DNA of 64,000 bases from Cyanoderma ruficeps (lineage: Eukaryota; Chordata; Aves; Passeriformes; Timaliidae). Location of the stretch: NCBI GenBank assembly GCA_008694505.1, contig VZDJ01000014.1, forward strand, positions 465,777-529,776. Reading direction: 5' to 3'. This document shows, piece after piece, positions 24,081 to 35,567 of this stretch. Position numbers and translations under genes: made by a program. Below the pieces are notes generated by a model, which saw only the letters and a list, made by a program, of their open reading frames with translations, was not told where the DNA came from and did not search any database. Position 1 is the stretch's first letter. Every line of letters begins with the position of its first letter.

Positions 24081-24929
24081 CTCAGGGTCTGGCTCAGGGT
24101 CTGGCTCAGGGTCTGGCTCAGGGTCTGGTTCAGGGTCTGGCTCAGGGTCTGGTTCAGGGTCTGGCTCAGGGTCTGGTTCGGGGTCTGGCTCAGGGTCTGG
24201 CTCAGGGTCTGGCTCAGGGTCTGGCTCAGGGTCTGGTTCAGGGTCTGGTTCAGGGTCTGGTTCAGGGTCTGGCTCAGGGTCTGGCTCAGGGTCTGGTTCA
24301 GGGTCTGGTTCAGGGTCTGGTTCAGGGTCTGGCTCAGGGTCTGGCTCAGGGTCTGGTTCAGGGTCTGGTTCAGGGTCTGGTTCAGGGTCTGGCTCAGGGT
24401 CTGGCTCAGGGTCTGGTTCAGGGTCTGGTTCAGGGTCTGGTTCAGGGTCTGGCTCAGGGTCTGGCTCAGGGTCTGGTTCAGGGTCTGGTTCAGGGTCTGG
24501 TTCAGGGTCTGGCTCAGGGTCTGGCTCAGGGTCTGGTTCAGGGTCTGGTTCAGGGTCTGGTTCAGGGTCTGGCTCAGGGTCTGGCTCAGGGTCTGGTTCA
24601 GGGTCTGGTTCAGGGTCTGGTTCAGGGTCTGGCTCAGGGTCTGGCTCAGGGTCTGGTTCAGGGTCTGGTTCAGGGTCTGGTTCAGGGTCTGGCTCAGGGT
24701 CTGGCTCAGGGTCTGGTTCAGGGTCTGGTTCAGGGTCTGGTTCAGGGTCTGGCTCAGGGTCTGGCTCAGGGTCTGGTTCAGGGTCTGGTTCAGGGTCTGG
24801 CTCAGGGTCTGGCTCAGGGTCTGGCTCAGGGTCTGGTTCAGGGTCTGGTTCAGGGTCTGGTTCAGGGTCTGGCTCAGGCTCTGGCTCGGGGTCTGGTTCG
24901 GGGTCTGGCTCAGGGTCTGGCTCAGGGTC
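24081..24929. repeat. large 12-bp minisatellite with 60-bp higher-order repeat
   Basis: About 71 head-to-tail copies of 'gggtctggytca' (y = c or t) with essentially no indels. Within 24241-24780 there are nine identical 60-bp blocks, each made of five 12-mers in the order T, T, C, C, T at the variable base. A few units near both ends carry other changes (ctcg, ggctctgg). Because 12 is divisible by 3, five of six reading frames are free of stops, giving long artefactual translations (Gly-Ser, Arg-Val-Trp-Leu, Pro-Glu-Pro-Asp, Ser-Gln-Thr-Leu). Only the reverse frame reading TGA is closed. No gene is inferred. Confidence 0.97.
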
Positions 24930-25424
24930 AGGGCCCTGGGGAGCTCCTGCAGCCCTGATGAACAAGAGGGGAAGAATCTGCTGCAGTGAGGCGATGCTCT
25001 GCCCTGCCCTGCTGGAAATGGAGGACACACAGCATCCCTCCTCCCTGGCCAGGCACAGCCTGTGGATCGTCCTCACCTGCCCAGGAAATATTATTGCATG
25101 TTTAATTCATGGCACTGCAAAAACATTGCCAGAAACGCTCAGGCAGCCTCAGAAAAAAAAAAAATCTCCCTGCCTGATCCTTCTGATGATTGACTGCTAC
25201 AGAGACACCGAGATGATCTCAGCAGCTTGTCAGAAAAAGCCCTTATGTTGGTTTAAAGTAAAATACAAAGCGACGTGCCGAGCAGGTGGAGGCTTTCTGG
25301 ATGTTGGGTAATGGGAAGGTTCTCCCATGGTGCTCTCACAAGGTCCTTCCCTACAGCCTGCTCCAGCAGGGATGTTATCAATCTCCAAATGCTTATAAAT
25401 GTTTTAAGGCACCTCTGCTGCATG
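24930..25424. other. non-coding, no gene seen
   Basis: Unique sequence to the right of the 12-bp array. Contains an A-run at about 25153-25165. No exon or element recognised. Confidence 0.35.
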
Positions 25425-25508
25425 CCTGGTGTGCCTGGGCTGTGCCTGGGCTGTGCCTGGGCTGTGCCTGGGCTGTGCAGGGGCTGTGCAGGGGCTGTGC
25501 AGGGGCTG
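25425..25508. repeat. 12-bp tandem repeat
   Basis: About seven copies of 'ggctgtgcctgg' grading into 'ggctgtgcaggg'. Imperfect at the ends. Confidence 0.88.
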
Positions 25509-27469
25509 CTGTGTCCCAGCCACTGGCAGCAGCCACCTCTGGGCTGGGATGTCTGGACCAGCCTCTGCAGCTGCTCGAAGGAGAAAGGGAGGAATCCCAG
25601 ACTCAGCAGAAGCAAACTGGCTGGGTGAGATGAGAGCAGGCTGTCAGGCAGGAGCTGCAGCACTGTGAGGATGGGGTTACTCCCAGTTTCTGCCTGGTTA
25701 CCAGCCCCTTAATTTTGCATTTCGTACGGGAGATGAAAATGGCAGCAGAGCCCTGCCTGGCCCAGCTGCTCGCCTTGGAAGCCCCTGGTTTGTGCCCTCT
25801 GGGGGCTGCTGCACCTTGGTGGGATTTTTTGGCCTGCAGTGGGTGCGTGAGGGTGATTCCTGGAGGCACCTGCTGCAGCTGGGGCTCTCTGCAAGGATGT
25901 GACAAGAGCCAGAGGCTTCCCCAGACAGACAGCCTGGAATTAAATCAGAGGGAAAGCGAGCGCGGAGCGTGGACCCCACTGCTGACCTTGAGCAGAGCAG
26001 CCCAAGACTCTGTCCAGTCCGTTCTGGTGTCTGCTGGTCTGCAGGGCTCCACCAGCCCAAGCAGTGACCCAGCATCCTCCCAGCTTAGCCCTTAAATTCA
26101 GATGAGATCACGACAGCAAGTGATGGATGGGGTTTTTGCTTTCTCTCCTCCTTTCTTAATCTCCCCTGGCTGGTGGGTCCAAGACACAGGATTCCTGCCA
26201 GAGCAAGGGAAGGGATTTGCTCATCTTCTGTCTTGCAAGCTCAAAACCAAATCCTCTTTATGGAATTTAACCCCCTGTGTCGGCTGGCAGGGCTGGAGCG
26301 CGTGGGGAGGGGATGAAAGCTGAAGGGGAAGGCAGGCTGAGCTCCAGAGGGTGAGCTCCAGAGGGGAGGCCCAGGAATGACATCCCAGTGCCCAGGGGCT
26401 GCCCCCCGAGCGGGGCACTGGGATCCTGGGGGGGACAGAAGGCAGCAGTGCCGGCCCTGTGGGAGTTGCACTGCCCCGTGTCCTGCACTGCAGCCCAGGG
26501 AACACAACGCTCCCTAATAACCTTGATTAGCTTTCCTTGCTGGTCACTAATCAGCAAGATGCAAGCCGTGGTGATGAAGCCAGCTCTGCGCCAGGGACAA
26601 AGCAAGACAAGCCTCTTTATCCTTCTTACCGCGGCTCAGCAGCCCGGCCTCGCCCGCGGGATTTGCCACTCACCCTCCCGGCCCCTCCATCCCCTCCACC
26701 CTGGAGCTCAGCCCTGCCTCTTCCGTGGGCTCTGAGGAGAGCCAACAGCTCCTCGGCTGCGCTGTTCCACCACGATTTTCATTTACCGACGGTTTTCATT
26801 TAGCGTCGAACGGCGATTAGGAGAAACTTCACGGGTTTGCTTCGCTACTTTTATTTCCTGCCATTTGTGTTTTTTGCTGATGAGCAGAGTGCTCTGCCCA
26901 GGGACTGCAGCAGTCCCCTGGCTTCTCCCAGCCTGGTGCCCAGGGATGTGCAGACAAGAGTGGCCATGAGGTCTCCAGGCCGTAAAAAGGAAATTTATTT
27001 CTTTTTTGTTTGTTTGTTTCCCAAGGCTCTTGGCTTGCCTGTGTGTGGGCTGGGCATGTTCCTGGGCTGGAATTCATAAAAAAGGAGGGACAGTCCCTCT
27101 GCAGCTCAGGGATGGGGGATAACCCTAAAGATGAGAAGCAGGGAGTTAATTTTTCCTCTGTCTTAGTGCCAATCCAGACCAACTTTGCCATCCTCCATGG
27201 AAGCCTCTCTGGGTTCAGTGGGAGGGAGCAGGTCCTTGCCTGTGGCTGATTAAAGTCTTCCAGATTGTTGTGTTTAGAGAGAGTTTTGTATTTTGGTTTT
27301 GCTGTGAGGTGTGTGCCTGCGTGTTTGGGGATTTTTTTGGGGGGATGTTATTTCACTCACAACTCGTATTGTTGGGGACTGTTTCTACCCGGGGACCAAA
27401 ACGAGCTGTGCAAAATCTGGATGAAGCTGGGGCTCTGCAGGAGGGTGTCCCTGCCATCCCCTTGCCCAG
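25509..27469. other. non-coding, no gene seen
   Basis: Unique, moderately GC-rich. Open frames on both strands overlap one another and have no recognisable protein family. No splice-bounded exon was picked out. Confidence 0.35.
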
Positions 27470-27920
27470 GTGGCACTGCCAGGTCCCGTGGCACTGCCCA
27501 GGTGTCCCCTGGCACTGCCCAGGTGTCCCAAGGCTGCCCAGGTGTCCCCTGGCACTGCCCAGGTGTCCCCTCATTGCTTGCTGAGGCTGGGAGTGTCCCA
27601 ACTTCAGGGACAGAAAGATGAGCGGGCACACAGCAGCAGTTCAAGGGAACAACTCTTTAATTTTTAAATCTGACTCCATTTATATACATTTGTGCAGAGG
27701 TCAAGAGATCGGCTACTTCAGGTTGCCACCTCTCCAACCTGGATGGTGGACATCACCATCAATCATCTCTTCTCTCAGAGGAGAAGTATGCAAAAATTCC
27801 AAAAAATACACATTGTTTAGATGAAGCTGCATGAAAATCTGCAGCAACAAAGGCAGAAGGCAGAAAACTCAGGGCGACATCCCCTGGCACTGCCCAGGTG
27901 TCCCCTGGCACTGCCAGGTA
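27470..27920. repeat. split minisatellite, 21-bp unit
   Basis: Units of 'ggcactgcccaggtgtcccc' occur at 27480-27572 and again at 27884-27917. They are separated by about 310 bp of AT-richer unique sequence (27575-27880). The intervening segment may be an insertion into the array, or the two patches may be independent. No target-site duplication is obvious. Confidence 0.7.
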
Positions 27921-28689
27921 AGGTGGCCTCCCGTGCTCCTGGCCTGGCTGCTGGGGCTGGGAACCCACTGCTTGTCCTCAGGGGATGGTTTGCACAAGGC
28001 TTCTTGGTACGAACCATCCCTTCCGTGAGAAAAGCAGTTGAAGTTGTCCTCAGAGGGCTTTGGGAGCTGGGGGAAGGCCAGGCAGGTGTCCAGCAGCTCC
28101 CTCAGCCCCAGGATGGGCTTTGCCCCCCCCTGCCTGCACTGAGCTTTTGGGATGGAGGAAGGGCTGTCCTTCCCTCCCGCTGAACACAAAGGGAGTCCCT
28201 GTGCAGACCTGGCAGAGCCCTTTGGAGGGTGGAGAAGGTCACAAGATGCAGCAGCATCCAAATTTCTGTGTGAAGGGAGCAGAAAGCCAAAGCTGGAGGG
28301 ATTAGCCCGGTCAGAGGGCCTGGTGCCATCTGGAGGGGCTCTTCCCAGTACAGGTCATCTCTGTGCCATGATGTGAGCCAGCAAAGCAGCACTTCCTCGT
28401 TGTTCAGTGGTTTCCTCATATGTTCTTCGTTGGACACGCACCGATGTGAGGCCAGGCAGTTCTTTCCTCCCCAGGAATGTGGAGCTGATCTGAACCTGCA
28501 TTTGATCTCAGAAAAAGGCTTTTCCTTAGCTCGGAGCCCAGACATGAGAAAGGCTGCTGCACTTTGGTTGGTGTGGGCAGCAAAAGCAGCCGGCTGGTTG
28601 GGCTCTTGGTTGAGTTTTTGTCCTTTTTGTCTTTTTTTTCCCTCTGCTGAGTGTATTAACCCAGTGTCAGCCATGGGGCCAGGTCCCAG
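27921..28689. other. non-coding, no gene seen
   Basis: Unique sequence. No exon or known repeat recognised. Confidence 0.35.
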
Positions 28690-29195
28690 GCTTGGGGTGC
28701 AGGTGCTTTGGGAGGGGATGGCGATGGTTTGGACAGTGATTTCTGTCAGGAGCTGGTGGTGGTGCTTTGGGAGAGGATGGTGGTGGTTTGGACAGTGATT
28801 TCTGTCAGGAGCTGGTGGTGGTGCTTTGGGAGGGGATGTTGGTGGTTTGGACAGTGATTTCTGTCAGGAGCTGGGGGTGGTGGTTTGGGAGGGGATGTTG
28901 ATGGTTCTGGCAATGATTTCTGTCAGAAGCTGGTGTTGGTGGTTCTGGCAGTGCTCTCTGTCAGAAGCTGGTGGTGATGGTTTGGGAGGGGATGTTGGTG
29001 GTTCTGGCAGTGCTCTCTGTCAGAAGCTGGTGGTGGTGCTTTGGGAGGGGACGGCGATGGTTTGGGCAGTGCTCTCTGTCAGAAGCTGGTGGTGGTGGTT
29101 TTGGGCAGTGATTTCTGTCAGAAGCTGGTGGTGGTGCTTTGGGAGGGGACGGCGATGGTTTGGGCAGTGCTCTCTGTCAGAAGCTGCTGCTGGTT
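28690..29195. repeat. minisatellite with 59/38-bp units
   Basis: Nine or so copies of a unit containing 'ctgtcagaagctggtggtgg' and 'tgctttgggaggggatg'. The tgtcag anchors are spaced 59, 59, 59, 38, 59, 59, 39 and 59 bp. The short form lacks the 'gctttgggaggggatg' segment. Peptides predicted from it are repeat artefacts. Confidence 0.93.
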
Positions 29196-30639
29196 CTGCT
29201 GCCTGGGCTGGGGATGCCGTGGGATGTGGCTGAGGGACAATTCTCCACCCGGCGCTGCCGGAGCGCGGGGCCAGCGCGGGGCTGGTGCAGTCTGAGCCCC
29301 GAGGAGGCACAGCCTGTCAGGCAGCTAAGCCGGGGCTAATGATGAATGACTTCCTAAATAAATAAATAAAGCTCAGAGGCAGGGAAAGAGAAACGTGAAG
29401 CATTACCCTGAACCACAAGGCAATTTAGCTGACGGGGCTCGGAGGCCGCCGGGGCTGCCATGGTTTGCCGGGAGCGCCGAAGGAGGGGCTGTGTTTGTGT
29501 GGGAGGGGATGGGGAGTGTGGTCCTGGGTCAGATCCCTCCCTTCGGCCATCCTGGAGGAGAGCCCGGCCCAGCCCTGCAGAGGGGAAGCCGCCTCTCCTG
29601 CTCTGCTCTGGTCCAGGAGGACGCTCCTGGGATTTCTGGCCATTCGGGTGTTGTCTCTGTCTCGATTTTCAGCGGGGTCCCTCCAGGTCCTTTGGGGTCC
29701 TCCCTGGGCAGCCCCCCAGGGCGTGGATGGGCTCAGCAGGGTGCAGGGGAGCTGTGCTTCCTCCTCCTCCTCCTCCTCCCGGTGCTGGTCCCCGCTGCCC
29801 CTGTGCCCTGTCCGTGCCGGGCTGCACCTGCTGAACGCTCCCGACACATCACAGCCTGTCACGACACATCACAGCCTGTCACGGCTGTCACCGAGGGCCA
29901 CGAGGAGAGGGGAATTAATTCCTCCTGACCATCCAAAGATCCCGACCCCGCCCGGAGCTCTCCCGGCTGGTTTTTCCTGCAGTGACCACAGCTTAACCCT
30001 CGCTGTGCCATCACCCTCGCCCCGGGCACGGAGCAGCAGCTCTTGGAGCACCCACACTTGTGGGTGTGCCCCAAAATGTACCCAAAAATGTGCCCCAAAA
30101 TGCCCCTTGTGCCTGTTGCTGGGCACTTCACACACCTGGGAGGACCAGAAATGCCACAGGGGAAAAGAAGAAAAGAGAAAGAGAGAGAGAGGCTGTGTGT
30201 GTGTACGTGCAAACAGCGAGCTGCTGTCTTAGTGTGCAGTTTCCTCTGGTTTCCCACATTGTAAAAAGGGATAATTCTGTCATATTAAAGCACTTGGAGA
30301 TCTGGGGATGAAAAGCAGCGAATAGGACCGAGACAGTCCTGATCAAAGCTCTTTTTTTTTTTTTCCTCCATCTGTGTTTGTTTCCCCGTGGAAGATAATA
30401 CTCTGCCTCTTTCTTGTAAATATTTTTTTAAGATCTAAGTAACTCGGTGATAGATAAACAGCCACGCTTCAGTCTGAAGGATCTCTGCTGCCTGCTCTAA
30501 TTGTGTTTGCAAACCCCTGGCCTGCCTGCGGGAGTGGCCTGGGGAGCTGCATTCCAGCCCAGAGGAGAAACTCTGTCCAGCAGCTTTGGGGAGGAAAGCA
30601 CAGACTTGGAAAAGCACAGATTTGGAAATGCTCCATCAC
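29196..30639. other. non-coding, no gene seen
   Basis: Contains a (TCC)n run at 29758-29779 and a doubled 21-bp segment ('cgacacatcacagcctgtca') at about 29841-29882. 30270-30470 is AT-rich. No exon recognised. Confidence 0.35.
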
Positions 30640-30642
30640 CTC

Positions 30643-30692
30643 CTTTTTTTTTTTTTTTTTTTTTTTTTTNNNNNNNNNNNNNNNNNNNNTTT
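30643..30692. other. T-run with 20-base assembly gap
   Basis: A long run of T is interrupted by 20 N at 30670-30689 and then resumes. The gap is a sequencing or assembly failure in a homopolymer. Translations crossing it are meaningless. Confidence 0.98.
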
Positions 30693-30751
30693 TAATTTTT
30701 TTGGGAGGGCAGGATCAGGCATCTTTTGAGATTTCTGCAGCTGGTGGAGCT

Positions 30752-30894
30752 TGGCATGGCTGCCCCATCCCTGGAAGTGTCCCAGGCCAGGCTGGATGGC
30801 GCCCTGGTGCCCTGATCCAGCCCTGGCTGTGGCAGGAGGGTGGAACGAGGTGATCCCTGAGGTCCTTCCAGCCCAAACCACCCTGTGGTTCCAC
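30752..30894 (+). mobile_element. CR1 LINE 3'-end fragment
   Basis: Carries 'ccatccctggaagtgtccca' 'ggccaggctggatggcgccc', then 'ggtccttccagcccaaacca' 'ccctgtggttcc', which is the CR1 3' terminus in + orientation. Diverged and non-coding. It lies just right of the homopolymer gap. Confidence 0.85.
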
Positions 30895-31592
30895 GGCAGG
30901 GGCCGTGCAGGGCTCCAGAGCCAGCTCTGCACGTTGGCATCTCCTCATCCTCCAGCCCCAACGGGGAAGGTGCCCGGGGGGGCTCCTGGGCCAGGTCCCT
31001 GTCCCAGCCCTGCCAAGGACATGGTGTTGGGAGAGGAGCAAGCTGCAATTGTGGGGTAGCGAATTCAAATTTCATCTCTGCCCTCCCCAGGGGAGGTGAG
31101 GGATGAGCTGGTGGTTGTGCTAAAAGCTTTTCTTTCTCTCTTTAAAGAGGTTGCTGGGAGGAAATGAAGTGACCCACTGACCTCTGTTAATACGCAGCAC
31201 AAACGAAGCTGGTGCTGCTGGAAGGAAGAGCCCTCAGTGCAGCCCTCTGCCTGCAAGGTGTTTGCTTCCACTGATGTGTCTAATGGGAGCAATTCTCCCG
31301 CAGCAGCTGCTGAAAATGAAGATATTTAATCATCTCCTAGATCCGAGTGGAACTTTTTGCAGAGAATCCCTTTAAAATTGCCCTTCTCCTTTCCACAGGC
31401 AGGTGAAACAGAAAAGAAGCCCGAGTGCTTTTTTTTTTTTTCTTTTTAAAGTGACTTTTTTTTCTTCCAAGTTGTCATGTAGTAATGAATCTGAAATGAC
31501 TTCATGGTCCCTCCCTCCTGGATTTTTTTCAAATGCAGAGCAAATGTTTCAATTACCAGCTCCGTGGGGGCTAAGAGCAAGCGACATATGGC

Positions 31593-31764
31593 AAAATGTT
31601 GCCCAGAGAGGTTGTGGACTCCCCATTCCTGGGAGTGTTCAAGGCCGTGTTGGACAGGGCTCTGAGCAGCCTGGTCTGGAGGAAGGTGTCCCTGTCACTG
31701 ACAGGTTGGAGAAACAGGATCTTTAAGGTCCTTTGCAACCCCAAAGCAATTCCGTGTTTTGTGG
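31593..31764 (+). mobile_element. CR1 LINE 3'-end fragment
   Basis: 'gcccagagaggttgtggact' 'ccccattcctgggagtgttc' 'aaggccgtgttggacagggc' followed by 'ggaaggtgtccctg' and 'ctttaaggtcctttgcaacc'. This is a clear 5'-truncated CR1 3' end on the + strand. Confidence 0.9.
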
Positions 31765-34679
31765 GAACCCTTGCACACTTCTGGCCCATCCAAACCCCTC
31801 CTCCTGCATCCCCTGATACCTAAAGCAGCTTAAGGGAGTTTGGTGTGTCCAGCACCCTCTGAAATGGGACTTGCTGGGGGCAAAATCTTCAAAAGCATCT
31901 TAGCGGCTTAGGTTAAGTCCCTTTGACTCCCGGGGGAAACTTAAGCTCTTAAGAAATGTAGGTGCTTGAGAGCATTTCACCCTCTGTGCCTCTCCCCTGG
32001 GTCCCAGGAGCTGCTCCTTGCATTCTCAGTTTTATTATTTTTTAATAATGCTCTCCAAGACCCCGTGCTCGGCGCTTACAGGCTGCACACACGGCCTTGC
32101 TCAGAGCTGGAGATTAGGCAGCACACAAGGATGAATGTCTTACAGGAGCTCTTTTACTGTAAGAATTAATCTTATTCCTGAAATGTGACCGTATCTAGCA
32201 CAAATCTGACCCCGCTGGGGGCCATGGCTTCACTTAATTGCATTCTTTAGCAAGGATTGAGGTCTATTAGGTGGTTTGCTTGTGTTGCAGGGGGGATCCC
32301 GTGCCAGAGAATTTAGTGAGGGTTTGCAGGTCGGTGGAGCAGCACAGGGAAAGTGCCATTATGTTGGCTTGGCTGGTGCCAGGAGCTTGGCTGGGTGCTC
32401 AGAGACAGGCAGGGCTGAGCAAACCTGCTCCAGAGAGCACAGACAAGGTAAGCTGTGCCCTGAGGAGGGCAGAGGATGGGTGACAGCGCCTTTGGGATTT
32501 GAGCTTTCACCAGAACGATTCCCCCTGGATTTCGTTGTGTGGGTCCAAGAGGGGAGCTGCTCTGCAGGCAGGAATCGTGCAGGGGATGGGTCTGTCCCTA
32601 TTGCCAGCCCTCCACCAGGGAAGCAGAGCAGACCCTGCCCCAGGCTGCCCTCCCCACGGGCAGGGGAAGCAGGTGGGTGCACATCCTGCTGTCCTGAAAA
32701 TCCCGGATTTCGGGGCGGGGGGGGGCAGCCACTGACGGACCTGCTCTGAAGGATGAGTTGCTGGATTGGAGCTGACATGTCCTAATATCTCTGCCAGCAC
32801 TTTCTGTCTCTGTCAAGGGCTCGGGGAGCACATTAGCACCGGAGTGGAAGTGTCACCCTCTGGCATCTCCTTCTCTAATCTTGGAGTTGTTGCTGTATCC
32901 CCCTTTTCCAGACCTTCTCCATCGGAGCCCATTATGTGGCATGAAAAGCCGTGCTGGGGGTGGGAGAGCGGCTCTGCCAGGCTCCTCTCTTTGGAGGAGG
33001 CAGAACATTCCCCTGGCATTCGGTTCCCTGCCTTCAGCTCCATCCTGGGGGCACTCTGGGGACGTGCTGCCGGGCTCTTGGCCGCTCTCAGCTGTGGGAG
33101 ATCATTGGTGCCGTGTTTGGGGAGCACACGAGGCTCCAGGAGACGTTTCGTGGCATTTTTGGCACGGGTGGGGGTGGATCTACTGCTCTGATAAAGAAAA
33201 AGAAGCGTTTCTGAAATGGTGGCCGAGCCAGCGTGGTCTGTTGGATTTTATTTTAATACAGGCACCTAAAATAGTTGGGTGGATTCTTGCTCTCCCCAAC
33301 GCCAGCCTCGCTGGTGGGAACGGGAGCTGCGTGACTGAAGGAGGAAGAAGGGAGAGCCAGGGAGCTGCAGTGTGTGGCTCCATTTGCTGTGCTGGCACCG
33401 GTGCCACATCCCCAGTTTAATTAACAGTTCCCATCACAGCTATTCACCATGTTCCCTCTCTCTGCTCGCCCCTGACAGCGACAAAAGAAACCCCAACGTG
33501 TTGTTCTGTGCCTGGAACCCAGAGAACCCCGTGCTAGGCTTGGCTGGAGCCTCTCTGTGTTTCTCTAAGTGTGTCTAGAACAAACATTTGAAGAGATTCC
33601 CAGCGATAGGATTCAGATTTTTTTTTTCCTCTTTTTTGTTTCAGTGTTTACAGTGGTTTTTCATGAGCCGGCGCTGCAGCACGGTGGATCTGGGCTAGCA
33701 CAGAGCACACAGCGGAGGCTTTGTAATCCTCAAAGTGCAAGCCCAAAGCTTCTCTCTGAAAAGTTGTTCTTTAGGGCTGAGTACATATGGGGACTTCTTG
33801 TTTATCCTGGCTTTTCTTTTAATTCTGCACAGTTCAGCCTTGGAGAGTTAATGGGACAGAAAAAGATTAAAATGCCCCTCCACGCTGCCTGTCCCGACAC
33901 TCTCCCACCCTGATGTGTGTCAGAAGGCTTAAACAGCCTCACTATCCCCTTAGTCCTTTCCAAGCCTTTGATCATTGTACAATATCTCCTACCTGGCTTT
34001 CCTCCAAAAGGTGATAAACCCCGGGTTTGATTTCTAATTGGAGTAACGATAGCGGGAAGGAATCTGTCGGATCTGAGAGCGTCCTTCCACGGCTCCGGCC
34101 CATTATCCCCGCGCTCAGTGTCTGCCTGATGGGAAACCTCGGAGCTGCCGACCCTACCGGGAGGTTGTGGCTGCAGTTTCACTCTATTTTCAGCCCTTCT
34201 GGGGCAAATCTCACCTCTGAGCCTGAGGGAAGCGTTTACCAGCGTTGACACACAGGGCTGGGGCGGTGGCTAAGAATGCAGCTGCCTTAATGCCACTCCA
34301 GCTCTGCCCAGGGATCAGGGTAAAGCCGTGAGCACGGAGCTGCCTTTGGAGCCAGGAGTTGTCTCCATGGAAATGTGCTGGCGGGGTGAGGGGAGCAGGC
34401 TGGTGCTGAGCTGGATCTCCCCTGCCACAGCCCTGCTGATCTGCTGCTTCTGTCCTGCTGCCACGTCCAGGGCAGAGCAGGTCGGGAGAAAATCTCTCCC
34501 ACCTCCTGTGGGGGCTGCATTTGCTTGATCCGTCAGGATCAGCCATGGCACCCCCTGCTCCAGGTGTTCTCTCTTTCAGTTTTGTGTGGCTCATGTAACA
34601 CAGTTCCTCTGGGTGGTGCAAGTGGGGAAACTGAGGCACCGAGTAGGGTAGAGACTCTCAGATGTGTGTTGCAACATGG
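31765..34679. other. non-coding upstream of PTPRS start
   Basis: No confirmed exon. It contains the exon-like segment 32291-32447 (listed separately) and an AT-rich block at about 33900-34110 with TGATCATT and homeobox-like cores. Short polymorphic-looking T runs lie near 33618-33640. Otherwise unique. Confidence 0.35.
32291..32447 (+). other. exon-like segment, candidate untranslated PTPRS exon
   Basis: A pyrimidine-leaning tract 'gtttgcttgtgttgcag' ends at 32290 and a near-consensus donor AAG|GTAAGC begins at 32448, bounding 157 bp. It lies on the PTPRS strand 2.95 kb upstream of the signal-peptide exon. If joined to 35400, an ATG at 32361 would open a 41-codon upstream frame that stops at 35436-35438, before the PTPRS ATG. 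This is what a 5'-UTR exon would look like. Splice-site pairs of this quality also arise by chance, so transcript evidence is required. Confidence 0.25.
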
Positions 34680-35265
34680 GGCTCACCTCATGGAGCTGGG
34701 CTCCACCCATGGAGCTGGGTTCCCATCATGGAACTGTGTTCCTATCATGGAGCTGGGTTCCCATCATGGAGCTGGGTTCCTATCATGGAGCTGGGCTCCA
34801 CCCATGGAGCTGGGTTCCTGTCATGGAGCTGGGCTCCCCCCATGGAGCTGGGCTCACCCCATGGAGCTGGGCTCTCCCTGTGGAGCTGGGCTCCCCCCAT
34901 GGAGCTGGGCTCCACCCATGGAGCTGGGCTCCACCCATGGAGCTGTGTTCCTATCATGGAGCTGGGTTCCTATCATGGAGCTGGGCTCTCCCCATGCAAC
35001 TGGGTTCCCATCATGGAGCTGGGTTCCTCTCATGGAGCTGGGTTCCACCCATGGAGCTGGGTTCCTATAATGGAGTGGGGTTCCTATCATGGAGCTGGGT
35101 TCCTATCATGGAGCTGAGCTCCACCCATGGAGCTGGGTTCCCATCATGGAACTGGGTTCTTATCATGGAGCTGGGTTCCTATCATGGAACTGGGCTCCAC
35201 CCATGGAGCTGGGCTCTCCCTGTGGAGCTGGGCTCACTCCATGGACCCAGCCCATGGAGCTGGGC
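34680..35265. repeat. 18-bp minisatellite upstream of PTPRS exon
   Basis: About 32 copies of 'catggagctgggctccac', with c/t variants (ggttcctatcatggagct) and few length changes. It ends about 135 bp before the acceptor of the PTPRS signal-peptide exon. Because the unit is 18 bp, the array is open in frame. That frame runs without a stop through the acceptor and the PTPRS start codon to 35575. Confidence 0.96.
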
Positions 35266-35399
35266 AGGTGTTCAGTGTCCCCCCAGGTCAGGTGCCCCGT
35301 GTCCCCCGTGCAGGGACCGTGCGCTGCTGTCACCGCTGGGGCTCTGCTCGTCCCCTGTCCCCCTGCCTACCCTCAGAGCTGTCCCTTTGTGCCCCACAG

Positions 35400-35567
35400 G
35401 TGCTGACCAGGCTGGGGAGACGCTGCAGTTCCCGCTGAGCCGGAGCCTCTCCGGCTGGGGCCGAAGGCCTTTGCAGAGGATGAGGATCCTTCCCAGCCCT
35501 GGAATGTCTTCGCTGGTCTCCCTCGTGAACGTGCTCTCCGTGCTGCTGATGGACTGCCTCGCCGAAA
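35400..35567 (+). CDS. PTPRS: PTPRS exon: end of 5' UTR, start codon and signal peptide
   Basis: The acceptor 'tttgtgccccacag' ends at 35399 and the donor A|GTGAGT starts at 35568. The first 80 bases are untranslated and coding starts at ATG 35480, with a purine (A) at -3. Residues 1-29 form a classic secretion signal: a short basic start (MRILPSPG), then a hydrophobic core around [18 protein letters not shown]. Cleavage is probable near Ala28. The last codon is split after its first base (phase 1). An alternative start at the second Met (residue 9) would still give a signal peptide. A weaker upstream acceptor (ccctcag) lies near 35375. Confidence 0.93.

Noticed and set aside
23169..25076. 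Reverse frame of 635 codons with Pro-Glu-Pro-Asp repeats, and forward Gly-Ser and Arg-Val-Trp frames
   Set aside because: All are translations of the same 12-bp array in different frames. No splice signals, no conserved flanking domain, and the sequence constraint is at the DNA repeat level.
35375..35399. Alternative acceptor 'ccctcag' for the signal-peptide exon
   Set aside because: The stronger and closer acceptor 'gtgccccacag' at 35399 explains the exon. The upstream site affects only untranslated sequence.
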